DNA of 64,000 bases from JBFLXR01 sp040757065 (lineage in GTDB: Bacteria; Pseudomonadota; Gammaproteobacteria; Burkholderiales; Gallionellaceae). The stretch is taken from assembly GCA_040757065.1 (NCBI GenBank), contig JBFLXR010000005.1, positions 1-64,000 on the forward strand, in the 5' to 3' direction. The stretch's first letter is position 1. Each line of letters opens with the position of its first letter. The translations under genes and the position numbers were made by a program. Of the stretch, positions 1 through 8,724 are shown in pieces. The notes beneath the pieces were generated by a model that made no database searches, was not told the origin of the DNA, and was given only the letters and a program-made list of their open reading frames with translations.

Positions 1-1
1 A

Positions 2-133
2 GCGCAGAGGGAGGGGAGCGGTCGGGCGATGCCTGAAGTGGAAGACTACGAAGCGGGGCCGGTATCGAAGAAGGTGTTGCGCATCGTGATGAGCTATGTC
101 GACTACGTCAATCGAACAGTGTGGGAACGCTAA
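2..133 (+). CDS. C-terminal fragment of an unidentified protein (5' truncated)
   Basis: An open frame runs from the first bases of the window to a TAA at 131-133 and gives a basic tail of 43 residues ending in NRTVWER. There is no in-frame stop upstream, so this is the end of a gene that starts outside the window. It points the same way as the polysaccharide genes that follow, and 84 bp separate its stop from the next likely start. A glycosyltransferase or other surface-sugar enzyme is the natural guess from context, but no catalytic motif is present in the fragment and I cannot name the family. Confidence 0.5.
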   Translation, partial: AQREGSGRAMPEVEDYEAGPVSKKVLRIVMSYVDYVNRTVWER

Positions 134-217
134 TCTTGCTGGGAGGAGGCACTGCGGTGTCAGAGCAGTGGTTCGAGATGTTTGCGCAATGAACAGATGC
201 GTGATGACCGAGCGATT

Positions 218-1174
218 ATGAATGTACTGATAACTGGAGCGAGCGGTTTTGTAGGGAAGGTGCTATGCGAAGAGCTTGTACGCGGCGGTCATAATGTTAG
301 AGCTGCGGGGCGTCGTCTTCCTGTTGATCCGATCAGTGGTGTGGAATATGCGTTGGTCGGTGAGATTGATGCCGGAACGGATTGGTCAATTGCGCTAGGC
401 GGTATTGATACGGTGATACATTTGGCGGCACGCGTTCATGTGATGCGCGACACAGTGCCGGATCCATTGGTCGAGTTTCGTAAGATAAATACCATAGGAA
501 CGCTAAGTTTAGCGCGTGCTGCTGCGGCACAAGGGGTGCGCCGTTTCGTTTATGTAAGCTCGATTAAGGTAAACGGCGACGCGACGCATAACGGCATGCG
601 TTTTAATGAAAACGACTCGGTGTGCCCAGACGATCCTTATGGTATTTCGAAGTGGGAAGCCGAATGCGGGTTGCGCGATCTGGCGCGCGAGACTGGGCTG
701 GAGGTGACGATCGTGCGCCCGCCGCTGGTGTATGGTCCCGGCGTCAAAGGCAACTTCGGCCAAATGTTGGGTGTGTTGGATCGGCGGGTTCCCCTACCGC
801 TCGCTTCGGTACACAATCGTCGCAGCATGATTTACGTCGGCAACTTTGCCGATGCGCTCTTGCTTTGCGCGCGTCATCCTGCTGCGGGAAATCAAACCTT
901 TCTGGTTAGCGACGGAGAGGATGTGGCGACACCTTATTTGCTGCGCAAGCTCGGCGAGGGCATCGGTAAGCCGGCGCGCTTATTACCTTTTCCCCCGATT
1001 TTGCTGCTGTTTGCCGCCCGTTTTGTGGGTAAAGGCGCGCAAGCCGAGCGGCTGATCGGCTCGTTGCAGGTGGATAGTGGTAAAATCCGCCGCGAACTTA
1101 ACTGGCGTCCGCCTTATACCGTGCAACAGGGATTGCAGGCCACGGCGGACTGGTACCGGAATACATACTTATGA
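218..1174 (+). CDS. NAD-dependent epimerase/dehydratase (nucleotide-sugar, GalE/WbpP-like)
   Basis: Extended short-chain dehydrogenase of about 318 residues. The start chosen is ATG 218, because the Rossmann strand and glycine motif (MNVLITGASGFVG) follow at once; an in-frame TTG at 182 would add 12 unlikely residues. The catalytic set is visible: Ser in the YVSSIK segment and the YGISK motif (Tyr and Lys). Such enzymes epimerise or reduce UDP-activated sugars in the cytoplasm. Its stop overlaps the start of the WbpL-like gene (ATGA), a pairing common in FucNAc/QuiNAc O-antigen loci, so a role in making the first sugar of the repeat unit is likely. The 5' half is more AT-rich and uses codons such as AGA that are rare in later genes. 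The exact substrate is unknown. Confidence 0.85.
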   Translation: MNVLITGASGFVGKVLCEELVRGGHNVRAAGRRLPVDPISGVEYALVGEIDAGTDWSIALGGIDTVIHLAARVHVMRDTVPDPLVEFRKINTIGTLSLARAAAAQGVRRFVYVSSIKVNGDATHNGMRFNENDSVCPDDPYGISKWEAECGLRDLARETGLEVTIVRPPLVYGPGVKGNFGQMLGVLDRRVPLPLASVHNRRSMIYVGNFADALLLCARHPAAGNQTFLVSDGEDVATPYLLRKLGEGIGKPARLLPFPPILLLFAARFVGKGAQAERLIGSLQVDSGKIRRELNWRPPYTVQQGLQATADWYRNTYL

Positions 1175-2139
1175 ATCATTATCCGCCGCTCGTGGCAGCG
1201 TTGGTCACGCTGTTGTTAACCTTTATCCTGATGTTCACCAAGGCATCCAAGGAAATTCAGGATATTCCCAACGAACGCTCGTTGCATACTGAGCCGGTGC
1301 CGCGCATCGGCGGCGTGGCGTTGGTGGCCGGCGTGTTGTCCGGCTGGGCGACGATGTTCAAATCGCTGGCGTGGTGGGTGGTGCTGCCGCTGATTTTGCT
1401 GTTTGTGGTATCGCTGCTCGACGATATGCGCGGGTTGCCGGTGCGTAAAAGGTTGCTGGCGCATTTGGCGGCTGCGGCGATTCTGGTTGCCGGCTCCGGT
1501 TTGCTGGCGCAATCCCTTGCGTTAGGGCTGCTGCTCCTGCTGCTGACGGTGTGGATGACCAATCTCTATAATTTCATGGACGGCTCGGACGGTTTGGCGG
1601 GCGGCATGGCGCTTTTCGGATTCACCATGTACGGTGCCGCTTCTCTGATGCATCAGGAAGAATCGTTGGCGATGCTGAATTTTGCCGTCGGCGGCGCGGC
1701 GTTGGCTTTTTTATACTATAACTTTTACCCGGCCAAAGTGTTTATGGGCGATGCTGGTTCGATTCCGCTGGGCTTTCTGGCCGCAGCCATGGGCCTGTGG
1801 GGTTGGCAGCGCGGCATGTGGCCATTGTGGTTTCCGGCTTTTGTGTTTGCGCCCTTTGTGCTGGATGCGACGGTGACGCTGATTAAACGCACGTTGCGTG
1901 GCGAAAAAATCTGGCAAGCGCACCGGGAACATTACTATCAGCGTACGGTGCAAATGGGGTTCGGGCACAAAAATACCGCCGTGGCGGAATACGTGCTGAT
2001 GTTCGGCAATGGCGCGAGCGCACTATGGGCGTTGTCGCACCCGGAATCCCTCACTTTGCTGCTTGTGGGTTGGGCAGTGTTTTATGTGCTGGCTATGTTG
2101 GTAATCGACCGCTTATGGAAAGGGCGGAAGCTTGCCTAG
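1171..2139 (+). CDS. WbpL/WecA-type undecaprenyl-phosphate HexNAc-1-phosphate transferase
   Basis: Polytopic membrane enzyme of the MraY/WecA glycosyltransferase family 4, 322 residues. It loads a sugar-1-phosphate from a UDP-sugar onto undecaprenyl phosphate and so starts O-antigen repeat assembly at the inner membrane. Family landmarks are present in order: PNERS...PRIGG near residues 33-48, the DD pair at 84-85, NFMDGSD at 134-140, FMGDAGS at 191-197, and the cytoplasmic basic loop HREHYYQR at 251-258 that helps choose the sugar. Ten or so hydrophobic helices fit the fold. It overlaps the epimerase upstream and the WbpM-like gene downstream. The HREHYYQR loop resembles WbpL (FucNAc/QuiNAc) more than MraY, but the substrate is inferred. 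Confidence 0.9.
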   Translation: MNHYPPLVAALVTLLLTFILMFTKASKEIQDIPNERSLHTEPVPRIGGVALVAGVLSGWATMFKSLAWWVVLPLILLFVVSLLDDMRGLPVRKRLLAHLAAAAILVAGSGLLAQSLALGLLLLLLTVWMTNLYNFMDGSDGLAGGMALFGFTMYGAASLMHQEESLAMLNFAVGGAALAFLYYNFYPAKVFMGDAGSIPLGFLAAAMGLWGWQRGMWPLWFPAFVFAPFVLDATVTLIKRTLRGEKIWQAHREHYYQRTVQMGFGHKNTAVAEYVLMFGNGASALWALSHPESLTLLLVGWAVFYVLAMLVIDRLWKGRKLA

Positions 2140-3982
2140 CCATTTGAACAATCCGCGTACCTTGCTGGCCATGCTGCACGATGTGGTCGCAGCAGGCGCG
2201 GCGTGGATTGCGGCATACCTGCTGCGTTTTAATTTGGCTCCCCCGCCGGATTTTTTGCATGAAATGTGGCGTACGCTGGTTTGGATCGTGCCGCTGCAAG
2301 GTGTGATTTTCTGGCAGTTCGGTTTGTATCGCGGCGTCTGGCGCTACGCCAGCGTGAACGATCTGCGCCGTCTGGGTTTGACGGTTGCGTTCTCTGCCGC
2401 TGCCGTGCCGCTGCTGTTCTGGATGTTGCGTCTGGATGTGGTGTTGCCGCGTTCCGTGCTGGTACTTTACCCCTTATTGCTGTTGTTCCTGATGGGCGGC
2501 GACCGCTTGTTGTTTAGGCTCTGGAAAGAACAAACACTGTACGGCGGGATCCGCTTGAAGGGCGAACCGGTTTTCATTTTGGGGGCTGGCGATGCCGCAG
2601 TCGCCTTGAGCAAGGAGCTCGAACGTAGCCCGGCTTGGCGGCCGGTCGGTTTCCTCGACGACAACCCCGGTAAGCGCGGTCGCATTCTTAATGGACTCAA
2701 GGTGCTTGGCGGCCTGGAGGCGCTGGCGCAGGAATCCAAACGGCTGGCCGTGCGTCATGCCATTATCGCTATGCCGTCGGCCACGCATCAGCAGCGCAAG
2801 CGGGCACTCGAACTTTGCGGCAAGGCAGGGGTCGACGCGCTGACCGTGCCTTCCTTCGATGACTTGCTGAGCGGCAAGGTGGCGGTCTCTCAATTGCGCC
2901 CGGTCGAGCTGGACGATTTACTCGGACGCGACCCGGTCGAGCTGGACGATGCCGGATTGCACACTTTGCTGGAAGGGAAGACCGTTATGGTGACCGGTGC
3001 GGGCGGATCGATCGGTGCGGAATTGTGTCGCCAGATCGTGCGTTTTGCGCCGGACAAACTGATACTGTTCGAGTCCAACGAGTTTGCGCTCTATCAGATC
3101 GAACAAGAATTGGGCGGCAAGCTGCCGATGGGCGGGTTGCTGCCTGTTATCGGCGATGTGCGCGATGCCGGACGGGTGAATGAAACGCTGGCGGCTTATG
3201 GTCCAACGGTGATTTTCCATGCGGCCGCCTATAAACATGTTCCGTTGATGGAAGCATTGAACGCCTGGCAGGCTGTCCGCAATAACGTACTGGGTACCTG
3301 GACGGTTGCGCAGGCTGCGCAGCAGCACGGCGTCGAGAAGTTTATCCTGATTTCTACCGATAAGGCGGTTAATCCAACCAATGTGATGGGGGCGACCAAG
3401 CGACTGGCGGAAACGGTTTGCCAAGGCTTGCAGCAGCCGGGCGGTACCCGGTTCGTCATGGTGCGCTTCGGGAACGTGCTGGGCAGTAACGGCAGTGTGA
3501 TTCCAAAATTCCGCGAGCAAATCGCACACGGTGGTCCGATAACCGTTACGCATCCCGAAATTACCCGGTATTTCATGTCTATTCCTGAGGCGGCGCAACT
3601 GGTGCTGCAGGCCGGTCTGATGGGGCAGGGCGGCGAGATTTTCGTGCTTGATATGGGCGAGCCGGTCAAGATCGTTGATTTGGCCAAGGAGTTGATTCGT
3701 CTGTCCGGCTATGGCCCGGACGACATCAAGATCGAATTTACCGGCCTGCGTCCCGGCGAGAAGCTGTATGAAGAGCTGTTGGCCGATAACGAGCATACCT
3801 TGCCGACGCCGCATGCCAAGTTGCGCATTGCGCGCGCGCAGGCCGTCTCCCCGGAATGGCTGGACGCGATGCTGGGCTGGGCGGGTTCGGTGCCGGCGAA
3901 GACCGATAGCGACGTGCGCGCCGGTCTGAAGCAGTGGGTGCCGGAGTATGCACCGCAGCAGAGCGATAAGGGCGTCGCGTGA
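2132..3982 (+). CDS. WbpM/CapD/FlaA1-family nucleoside-diphosphate-sugar dehydratase
   Basis: Membrane-anchored UDP-HexNAc 4,6-dehydratase of 616 residues, the long WbpM form. The first ~110 residues form about four membrane helices. A first Rossmann-like CoA-binding domain follows (GAGDAA near 151), then the catalytic SDR domain with GAGGSIG near 286-292. The active-site segment STDKAVNPTNVMGATKR near 407 carries the Met in place of the usual Tyr, as expected for FlaA1/WbpM enzymes. The start is TTG 2132, preceded by an AGGGCGGAAG ribosome site and overlapping the previous stop by 8 bp; ATG 2171 is an alternative. The product would be a 4-keto-6-deoxy sugar used for QuiNAc/FucNAc-type residues, which fits its WbpL-like neighbour. 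Confidence 0.92.
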   Translation: MPSHLNNPRTLLAMLHDVVAAGAAWIAAYLLRFNLAPPPDFLHEMWRTLVWIVPLQGVIFWQFGLYRGVWRYASVNDLRRLGLTVAFSAAAVPLLFWMLRLDVVLPRSVLVLYPLLLLFLMGGDRLLFRLWKEQTLYGGIRLKGEPVFILGAGDAAVALSKELERSPAWRPVGFLDDNPGKRGRILNGLKVLGGLEALAQESKRLAVRHAIIAMPSATHQQRKRALELCGKAGVDALTVPSFDDLLSGKVAVSQLRPVELDDLLGRDPVELDDAGLHTLLEGKTVMVTGAGGSIGAELCRQIVRFAPDKLILFESNEFALYQIEQELGGKLPMGGLLPVIGDVRDAGRVNETLAAYGPTVIFHAAAYKHVPLMEALNAWQAVRNNVLGTWTVAQAAQQHGVEKFILISTDKAVNPTNVMGATKRLAETVCQGLQQPGGTRFVMVRFGNVLGSNGSVIPKFREQIAHGGPITVTHPEITRYFMSIPEAAQLVLQAGLMGQGGEIFVLDMGEPVKIVDLAKELIRLSGYGPDDIKIEFTGLRPGEKLYEELLADNEHTLPTPHAKLRIARAQAVSPEWLDAMLGWAGSVPAKTDSDVRAGLKQWVPEYAPQQSDKGVA

Positions 3983-5220
3983 AGGCGTATATGCAAACCG
4001 CGGCACGGGCGGCGGCGATTCTGCTGGCGTTCTCGGTGCAGATCTCGACTGCGCTGGACGGTGTGCTGACCGGACTTCTGCTTGTGTTCGGCTTGCTCGG
4101 TTTCGGACCGGAAGCCTGGCGTATTTTATGGACGCATCCGGCAGCCCGTGCTACGGGGCTTTTGTTTGGCATGTTGGCGTTTGCTCAGTTATACAGCCCG
4201 GCACCGTGGCGAGAGGCGGTGGGGACGCTGGGGAAATACGCCGATCTGGCGCTGATTCCTGTTTTTTTTGCGGTGTTCCGGCAGCCTGTTTTGCGCGAGG
4301 CGGCGCAAAAGATTTTTTTATGGGCAAGTGGCCTCGTGTTGATTTTATCGCTTGCTCTGTGGTTGGGATGGCTGCCTCATAAATCTTGGATGTGGGCGGG
4401 GGCGACATCAGCGAATCCCGCGGTATTCCGCAGCTATCTGACGCAGGGCGTGTTTCTGTCGTTTGCTACATTTATTGCGCTGCTGCGCTTGCGTGAGCCA
4501 GTGGTATTGCATGTTCGGATATCGCTGAGTGTATTGGCGGCGGCAGCAATGTTTAATATCTTGTTTTTGCTGCAAGGCCGTACCGGCTTCGCGATGCTGT
4601 TCATCTTGCTCGGCTGGTTCGGCTGGAGCACGCTGGTGCGCAGCATGGCGCAGCGCGGCAAACTCATCGGCGCGGTTTGGTTGCTGGTCTTGGCGGCATT
4701 TAGCATCGGCGTGGTTGCGGCGCTTTATCAGTTTTCTCCGCGTATGCACGAGCGTATTCAGGCGGTGGAAAGCGAATGGCGCAGCTGGGAACCGGGTAAA
4801 GCCAGTCCGACTTCAACCGGTCAGCGGCTGGAATTTTATTCACACACGCTGCAGATTGTCCGGGCGCATCCTTGGTTCGGCGTCGGTACGGGCGGTTTTG
4901 TGGCAGCATACGCAGAATTGGTACGCGGTACTGAGATTCCGGTGGCGCATCATCCGCATAACGAATATTTGCTGATCGCCGCGCAAACCGGCATGGTCGG
5001 ACTGGCGTTGCTGTTATGGATGTTCTACCGGCTATGGAAGATTGCGCCCGAGTTGCCGACCCCGCTCGAGCAGGATGCGGTGCGCGGACTAGTCTTGGCG
5101 ACCATGGTGAATTGTTTGTTTAATTCGGCATTGCACGATCATGCCGACGGATTGTTTTTCGCCCTGATGGTTGGGGTGTTCTGCGCGGGCTGGCGTCCGC
5201 CGCAGGGAGCGCGCGCATGA
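3979..5220 (+). CDS. O-antigen ligase/polymerase (Wzy_C family) membrane protein
   Basis: Integral membrane protein of about 413 residues with 10-12 predicted helices and a large hydrophilic loop (about 255-320). The C-terminal part has the family landmark GVGTGGF followed by HHPHNEYLLIAAQTG, seen in both O-antigen ligases (WaaL) and polymerases (Wzy); sequence alone does not separate these. It either polymerises undecaprenyl-linked repeat units or transfers the chain to lipid A-core on the periplasmic face. The start is GTG 3979, in a GTGA overlap with the previous stop; ATG 3991 is possible. No Wzx flippase is visible in the window, so export partners must lie upstream or elsewhere. Confidence 0.85.
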   Translation: MKAYMQTAARAAAILLAFSVQISTALDGVLTGLLLVFGLLGFGPEAWRILWTHPAARATGLLFGMLAFAQLYSPAPWREAVGTLGKYADLALIPVFFAVFRQPVLREAAQKIFLWASGLVLILSLALWLGWLPHKSWMWAGATSANPAVFRSYLTQGVFLSFATFIALLRLREPVVLHVRISLSVLAAAAMFNILFLLQGRTGFAMLFILLGWFGWSTLVRSMAQRGKLIGAVWLLVLAAFSIGVVAALYQFSPRMHERIQAVESEWRSWEPGKASPTSTGQRLEFYSHTLQIVRAHPWFGVGTGGFVAAYAELVRGTEIPVAHHPHNEYLLIAAQTGMVGLALLLWMFYRLWKIAPELPTPLEQDAVRGLVLATMVNCLFNSALHDHADGLFFALMVGVFCAGWRPPQGARA

Positions 5221-6005
5221 GCAAAGTGACGGTCTATGTAATCGCCTACAACGAGGCGGAGAAAATCGAAGAGGCTCTCGCCAGCGTGGCGTGGGCGGAC
5301 GAAATTATCGTCGCCGATTCGCACAGCAGGGACGGTACGGCTGAATTGGCGCGCAAATATACTGACCGGGTGATTCAACTCGATTTTAGCGGCTTCGGCA
5401 AACTGCGCAACGACGCGATTGGACATGCCAGTCATGAATGGATTTTCAGTCTGGACGCCGACGAACGCTGCACGCCGCAAGTGCGTGACGAAATTCGCGC
5501 CATTATCAATGATCCGCAAGCGCGCGACGCCTATTTGGTGCCGCGCCGCAACTTTTTTATGGGGCGTTGGATTCGTTATAGCGGTTGGTATCCGAACTAC
5601 CGTCAGCCGCAGCTGTTCCGCAAAGGCAAAATGCGCTACACCGACGATGCGGTGCATGAAGGATTTGAACTGGACGGCAGTTTGGGCGAGCTGAAGCACG
5701 CGATCTGGCAGAAGCCGTTTCGCAATCTGTCGCAAACGATCGAAAAAATGGATCGCTATTCGTCTTTGGGCGCGGAGAAGCTGACCAAGGCCGGTAAACG
5801 TACCACGATGCTTGGTGCACTGCTGCATGGGCTGAACGCTTTCTTGCGACTGTACATCGTCCGACTGGGCTTTCTCGACGGCTGGGCCGGATTTGTGATT
5901 GCATTGGGCAATTTCGAGGGCACCTTCTACCGCTATGCCAAGCTGGCTGAGCGTTCGGGTGCGTGGCGTAGCGCCCCGCCTAAAGACGGAGACGGTGCAC
6001 CGTGA
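5217..6005 (+). CDS. Glycosyltransferase family 2, WaaE/KdtX-like (LPS core)
   Basis: Cytoplasmic GT-A fold glycosyltransferase of 262 residues. The N-terminus has the family 2 nucleotide-binding strand (VYVIAYNEAEKI), a DSHSRDGT turn and the metal-binding SLDADER motif near residue 80. The middle holds the R.NFFMGRWIRYSGWYPNYR.QLF segment typical of WaaE/KdtX beta-1,4-glucosyltransferases that act on the inner core. The C-terminal region is amphipathic and may sit on the membrane. The gene overlaps its neighbours on both sides by ATGA or GTGA, so it is translationally coupled in the polysaccharide operon. The acceptor sugar cannot be read from sequence. Confidence 0.85.
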   Translation: MSKVTVYVIAYNEAEKIEEALASVAWADEIIVADSHSRDGTAELARKYTDRVIQLDFSGFGKLRNDAIGHASHEWIFSLDADERCTPQVRDEIRAIINDPQARDAYLVPRRNFFMGRWIRYSGWYPNYRQPQLFRKGKMRYTDDAVHEGFELDGSLGELKHAIWQKPFRNLSQTIEKMDRYSSLGAEKLTKAGKRTTMLGALLHGLNAFLRLYIVRLGFLDGWAGFVIALGNFEGTFYRYAKLAERSGAWRSAPPKDGDGAP

Positions 6006-6814
6006 AAATTTCGGTGATCGTTACCACCTATAACCGACCGGATGCATTGGCGGCGGTGTTAGAGGGTTTACTGATTCAGACCGACCGCGATTTCGAGGTG
6101 TTGGTGGCGGACGACGGTTCGACCGAAGAAACCGCCGAACTGATTCGCGGTTTTCAGGCGCGCGCTTCGTTTCGCCTAGCGCATATTTGGCAAGAGGATT
6201 TGGGGTTTCGCGCTGCCGCAGCGCGCAACCGGGCGTTGGCGGCGGCAGAAGGCGATTACATCGTGTTTATCGACGGTGATTGTGTACCGCCGGACGATTT
6301 TGTCGCCTACCATCGTAAGCTGGCTGAGCCGGGCTGGTTTCTGGCCGGAAATCGCTTGATGCTGATGCAGGACTTCAGTGAGGCGGTGCTGCGTGAGAAA
6401 ACCCCTATCCACCGCTGGACGGTATGGGACTGGCTGCGCGCCCGCTGGCAGCGCCACATATTACGCGTGCTGCCGTTGATTCGGTTACCGAACTGGGGGC
6501 CGCTGCGTAAACTGTTTCCCACGCGCTGGGAGGGCGCGAAGACCTGCAATTTGTCCGCTTACCGTGCCGATTTGTTGCAGGTGAACGGCTTGGACGAAAG
6601 CTATACCGGATGGGGGTTGGAAGATTCCGATTTGGTGATTCGGCTGATTCGCGCCGGAGTGCTGCACAAAAGTGCGCGTTTCTCCGCGCCGTTATTTCAC
6701 CTCTGGCACCGCGAGAATGACCGTAGTCATCTCGAAGAGAATAAGCGCCGGTTGGACGAAGTGCTGCAATCGCGCCATATTCGCGCTAAACAGGGCGTGG
6801 ATCAGTACCGATGA
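6002..6814 (+). CDS. Glycosyltransferase family 2 with galactosyltransferase-like C-terminal domain
   Basis: GT-A glycosyltransferase of 270 residues starting at GTG 6002 (GTGA overlap). The donor-binding strand (ISVIVTTYNRPDAL), VADDGSTEET and the metal-binding FIDGDCVPP near residues 89-97 are typical of family 2. The C-terminal half carries GWGLEDSDLVIRL, the acidic motif of the Glyco_transf_7C (beta-1,4-galactosyltransferase-like) domain that supplies the catalytic base. It probably adds one sugar to the LPS core or O-unit in the cytoplasm. The neighbouring family 2 and family 4 enzymes suggest successive transfers, but donor and acceptor are unknown. Confidence 0.85.
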   Translation: MKISVIVTTYNRPDALAAVLEGLLIQTDRDFEVLVADDGSTEETAELIRGFQARASFRLAHIWQEDLGFRAAAARNRALAAAEGDYIVFIDGDCVPPDDFVAYHRKLAEPGWFLAGNRLMLMQDFSEAVLREKTPIHRWTVWDWLRARWQRHILRVLPLIRLPNWGPLRKLFPTRWEGAKTCNLSAYRADLLQVNGLDESYTGWGLEDSDLVIRLIRAGVLHKSARFSAPLFHLWHRENDRSHLEENKRRLDEVLQSRHIRAKQGVDQYR

Positions 6815-7842
6815 ATATCCTGCATGTTGTGCGCCGTTACGGCCCGGTGGGCGGCATGGAGCGCTATGTGTGGGAGCTGACCCGAGAATTGCAGGGACTC
6901 GGCCATGAAATTACCGTGGTGTGCGAGCGTTGCCATGCCGAACCTCCGGCGGGGATTGTTGTGCATGAACTGGGCGAGATGGCCAAGCGTCCGCGTTGGC
7001 TCGGTTTGCTGCGATTTTCTCGTCGGGTGGATCGCTGGCTGGCAGCGCATCCGCAGCCGGGCAGAGTGATACACAGCCACGAAAGGCTGGCTTGCCACGA
7101 TGTGACGACCTTTCACGGCCCGCCGTTTGCCACGGTGCGCGACTTGCCGTGGTGGCGCAAGGTTTCGCTGCGCGTGGCGATGCAATACTATTTGGAGCGG
7201 CGCGAGTTGCGCGTAGCGCGCAGCATTGTGCCGAATTCCGCACTGATTGCCCGGCAACTGGCGCATTACTACCCGGAATATGCCGCTAAACTGACTGCGC
7301 CGGTGGTGCCGGGCGTGCAGGTAGAGGTTGTTCGTCCGGTACGTTGCGCACCGAAGCAAGGCGGCGTGGTGGGATTTGTCGGTAAGGAATGGCGGCGCAA
7401 AGGACTGGAAAAAGTGATTGAGATCGTAGCGCGGCTGCGGCAAACTCGACCGCAGATCGAATTGCGGGTGGTTGGCCCCGCTGCCGAAGAACTTGCGCCG
7501 CTGTTTTCCGATTGGGAGAGCGGCTATCGTTTGCTTGGCTGGCAAGGCGGACAGAATTATCTGGCCGATTTCGATGTGTTGCTGCATCCGGCCAAAGCCG
7601 AACCCTACGGCATGGTGATTACCGAAGCGATGGCGGCACAGGTGCCAGTCGTGGTTTCCGATGTTTGCGGAGCGGCGGCCGATGTCGGTGCCGACTCTGG
7701 TAGTGTGTTGTCTCTCGCTTCGCCGGTTTCGATGTGGGCGAATGCCGTCGACATTCAGCTTAACCGGCAGGATGCGCCGCCGCGATTTGTGCATGGGTGG
7801 GATACCGTGGCGCGGGAATATGAGACAATTTATAAAAAATAA
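6811..7842 (+). CDS. Glycosyltransferase family 4 (WaaG-like, GT-B fold)
   Basis: A 343-residue GT-B enzyme. The N-terminal domain starts with ILHVVRRYGPVGGMERYVWEL, the acceptor-binding glycine loop of family 4. The C-terminal donor domain shows VGFVGKEWRRKGLEKVI near residue 188 and the E-x7-E-type site HPAKAEPYGMVITEAMA near residue 258. These retaining enzymes transfer hexoses from nucleotide donors, and many bacterial LPS-core and exopolysaccharide enzymes belong here. The start ATG 6811 overlaps the previous stop by 4 bp. The next gene begins 13 bp after its TAA, the first real gap in the operon. Confidence 0.87.
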   Translation: MNILHVVRRYGPVGGMERYVWELTRELQGLGHEITVVCERCHAEPPAGIVVHELGEMAKRPRWLGLLRFSRRVDRWLAAHPQPGRVIHSHERLACHDVTTFHGPPFATVRDLPWWRKVSLRVAMQYYLERRELRVARSIVPNSALIARQLAHYYPEYAAKLTAPVVPGVQVEVVRPVRCAPKQGGVVGFVGKEWRRKGLEKVIEIVARLRQTRPQIELRVVGPAAEELAPLFSDWESGYRLLGWQGGQNYLADFDVLLHPAKAEPYGMVITEAMAAQVPVVVSDVCGAAADVGADSGSVLSLASPVSMWANAVDIQLNRQDAPPRFVHGWDTVAREYETIYKK

Positions 7843-7855
7843 TCGGTTGAGTGCG

Positions 7856-8716
7856 ATGAGCCAAGAGAAAAAACCTTATCTGACAGGATGCCCGGTGGGG
7901 TGCGATGCCGGGACGGAAATTACGAATGTGGTGTTGCCGGAAGGCCCGTTGCTGCGCTGCAAGGCTTGCGGTCAGTATTTTAGTCAATGCGACGAGGAAT
8001 GGTACTGGCGTTCGATGGAGCGTTTCGACGATCCGCAGGGTACCTTGCCGAATGCGCGTTCAATTGCTCGCCGCTTCCGCCGCAGCAAACAGTTTCTCGA
8101 TCGGATCGCTACGCATCTGGCGGTGACGCCGCCGGATATTCGCCTGTTGGATGTAGGATGTTCCAGCGGTGCCTTTCTCCGCTCGGCAGTCGAACTGGGC
8201 TACCGCGCCGAGGGGGTGGAGCCTGCGCCGCAGGCCGTTGAAACGGCAGCGGCAGCGGGCCTGAATGTGCGCTGCGGCTTGCTGCAAGATATCGGCTATG
8301 CCGACGGACAATTCGACGCGATCACCCTGCTGGAAGTCATCGAGCATTTGAAAGACCCGGTGAATTTGCTGCGGGAATGCCATCGCATATTGCGTCCGGG
8401 CGGCATCATGATGATCGGCACCGGCAATGCCGATAGCTGGAGCATGGCGGCAATGGGCGCGCGCTGGGAATATCTGCATATCGACCGGCTCGGCGGGCAT
8501 ATCAGCTTTTATAGTCCGCACTCGATGCAAGTGCTGGCGGGCAAGACCGGTTTCCAGGTGGTCGGGGTGCATACCCGCGGTGTGCGTTTTTACGAAAAAG
8601 GCGATTGCGGCAATCTGACTTACCGATTGGCCAAAATCGCCGGAGAATTACTGAATCCGCTGGCCGTAGCCTTGAACAAAGGACACGACATGGCGGTGTA
8701 CTTGCGGCGGGATTGA
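7856..8716 (+). CDS. Class I SAM methyltransferase with N-terminal cysteine pairs (first of a pair)
   Basis: About 286 residues from ATG 7856; the longer frame upstream overlaps the previous gene and is discounted. The N-terminus has two cysteine pairs, CPVGC and CKACG, spaced like a small zinc ribbon. The Rossmann methyltransferase domain follows, with motif I LDVGCSSGAFL, the acidic EGVEP strand end, and LLEVIEHLKDP, all typical of Methyltransf_23/11 enzymes. Within a polysaccharide operon it may O- or N-methylate a sugar or a chain end. The following gene has the same layout, so the two look like tandem paralogues. No substrate can be assigned. Confidence 0.83.
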   Translation: MSQEKKPYLTGCPVGCDAGTEITNVVLPEGPLLRCKACGQYFSQCDEEWYWRSMERFDDPQGTLPNARSIARRFRRSKQFLDRIATHLAVTPPDIRLLDVGCSSGAFLRSAVELGYRAEGVEPAPQAVETAAAAGLNVRCGLLQDIGYADGQFDAITLLEVIEHLKDPVNLLRECHRILRPGGIMMIGTGNADSWSMAAMGARWEYLHIDRLGGHISFYSPHSMQVLAGKTGFQVVGVHTRGVRFYEKGDCGNLTYRLAKIAGELLNPLAVALNKGHDMAVYLRRD

Positions 8717-8724
8717 ACGAAGCG

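Noticed and set aside
2918..4006. A 362-codon minus-strand frame opposite the WbpM-like gene.
   Set aside because: Shadow of the dehydratase gene; no ribosome site or recognisable domain.
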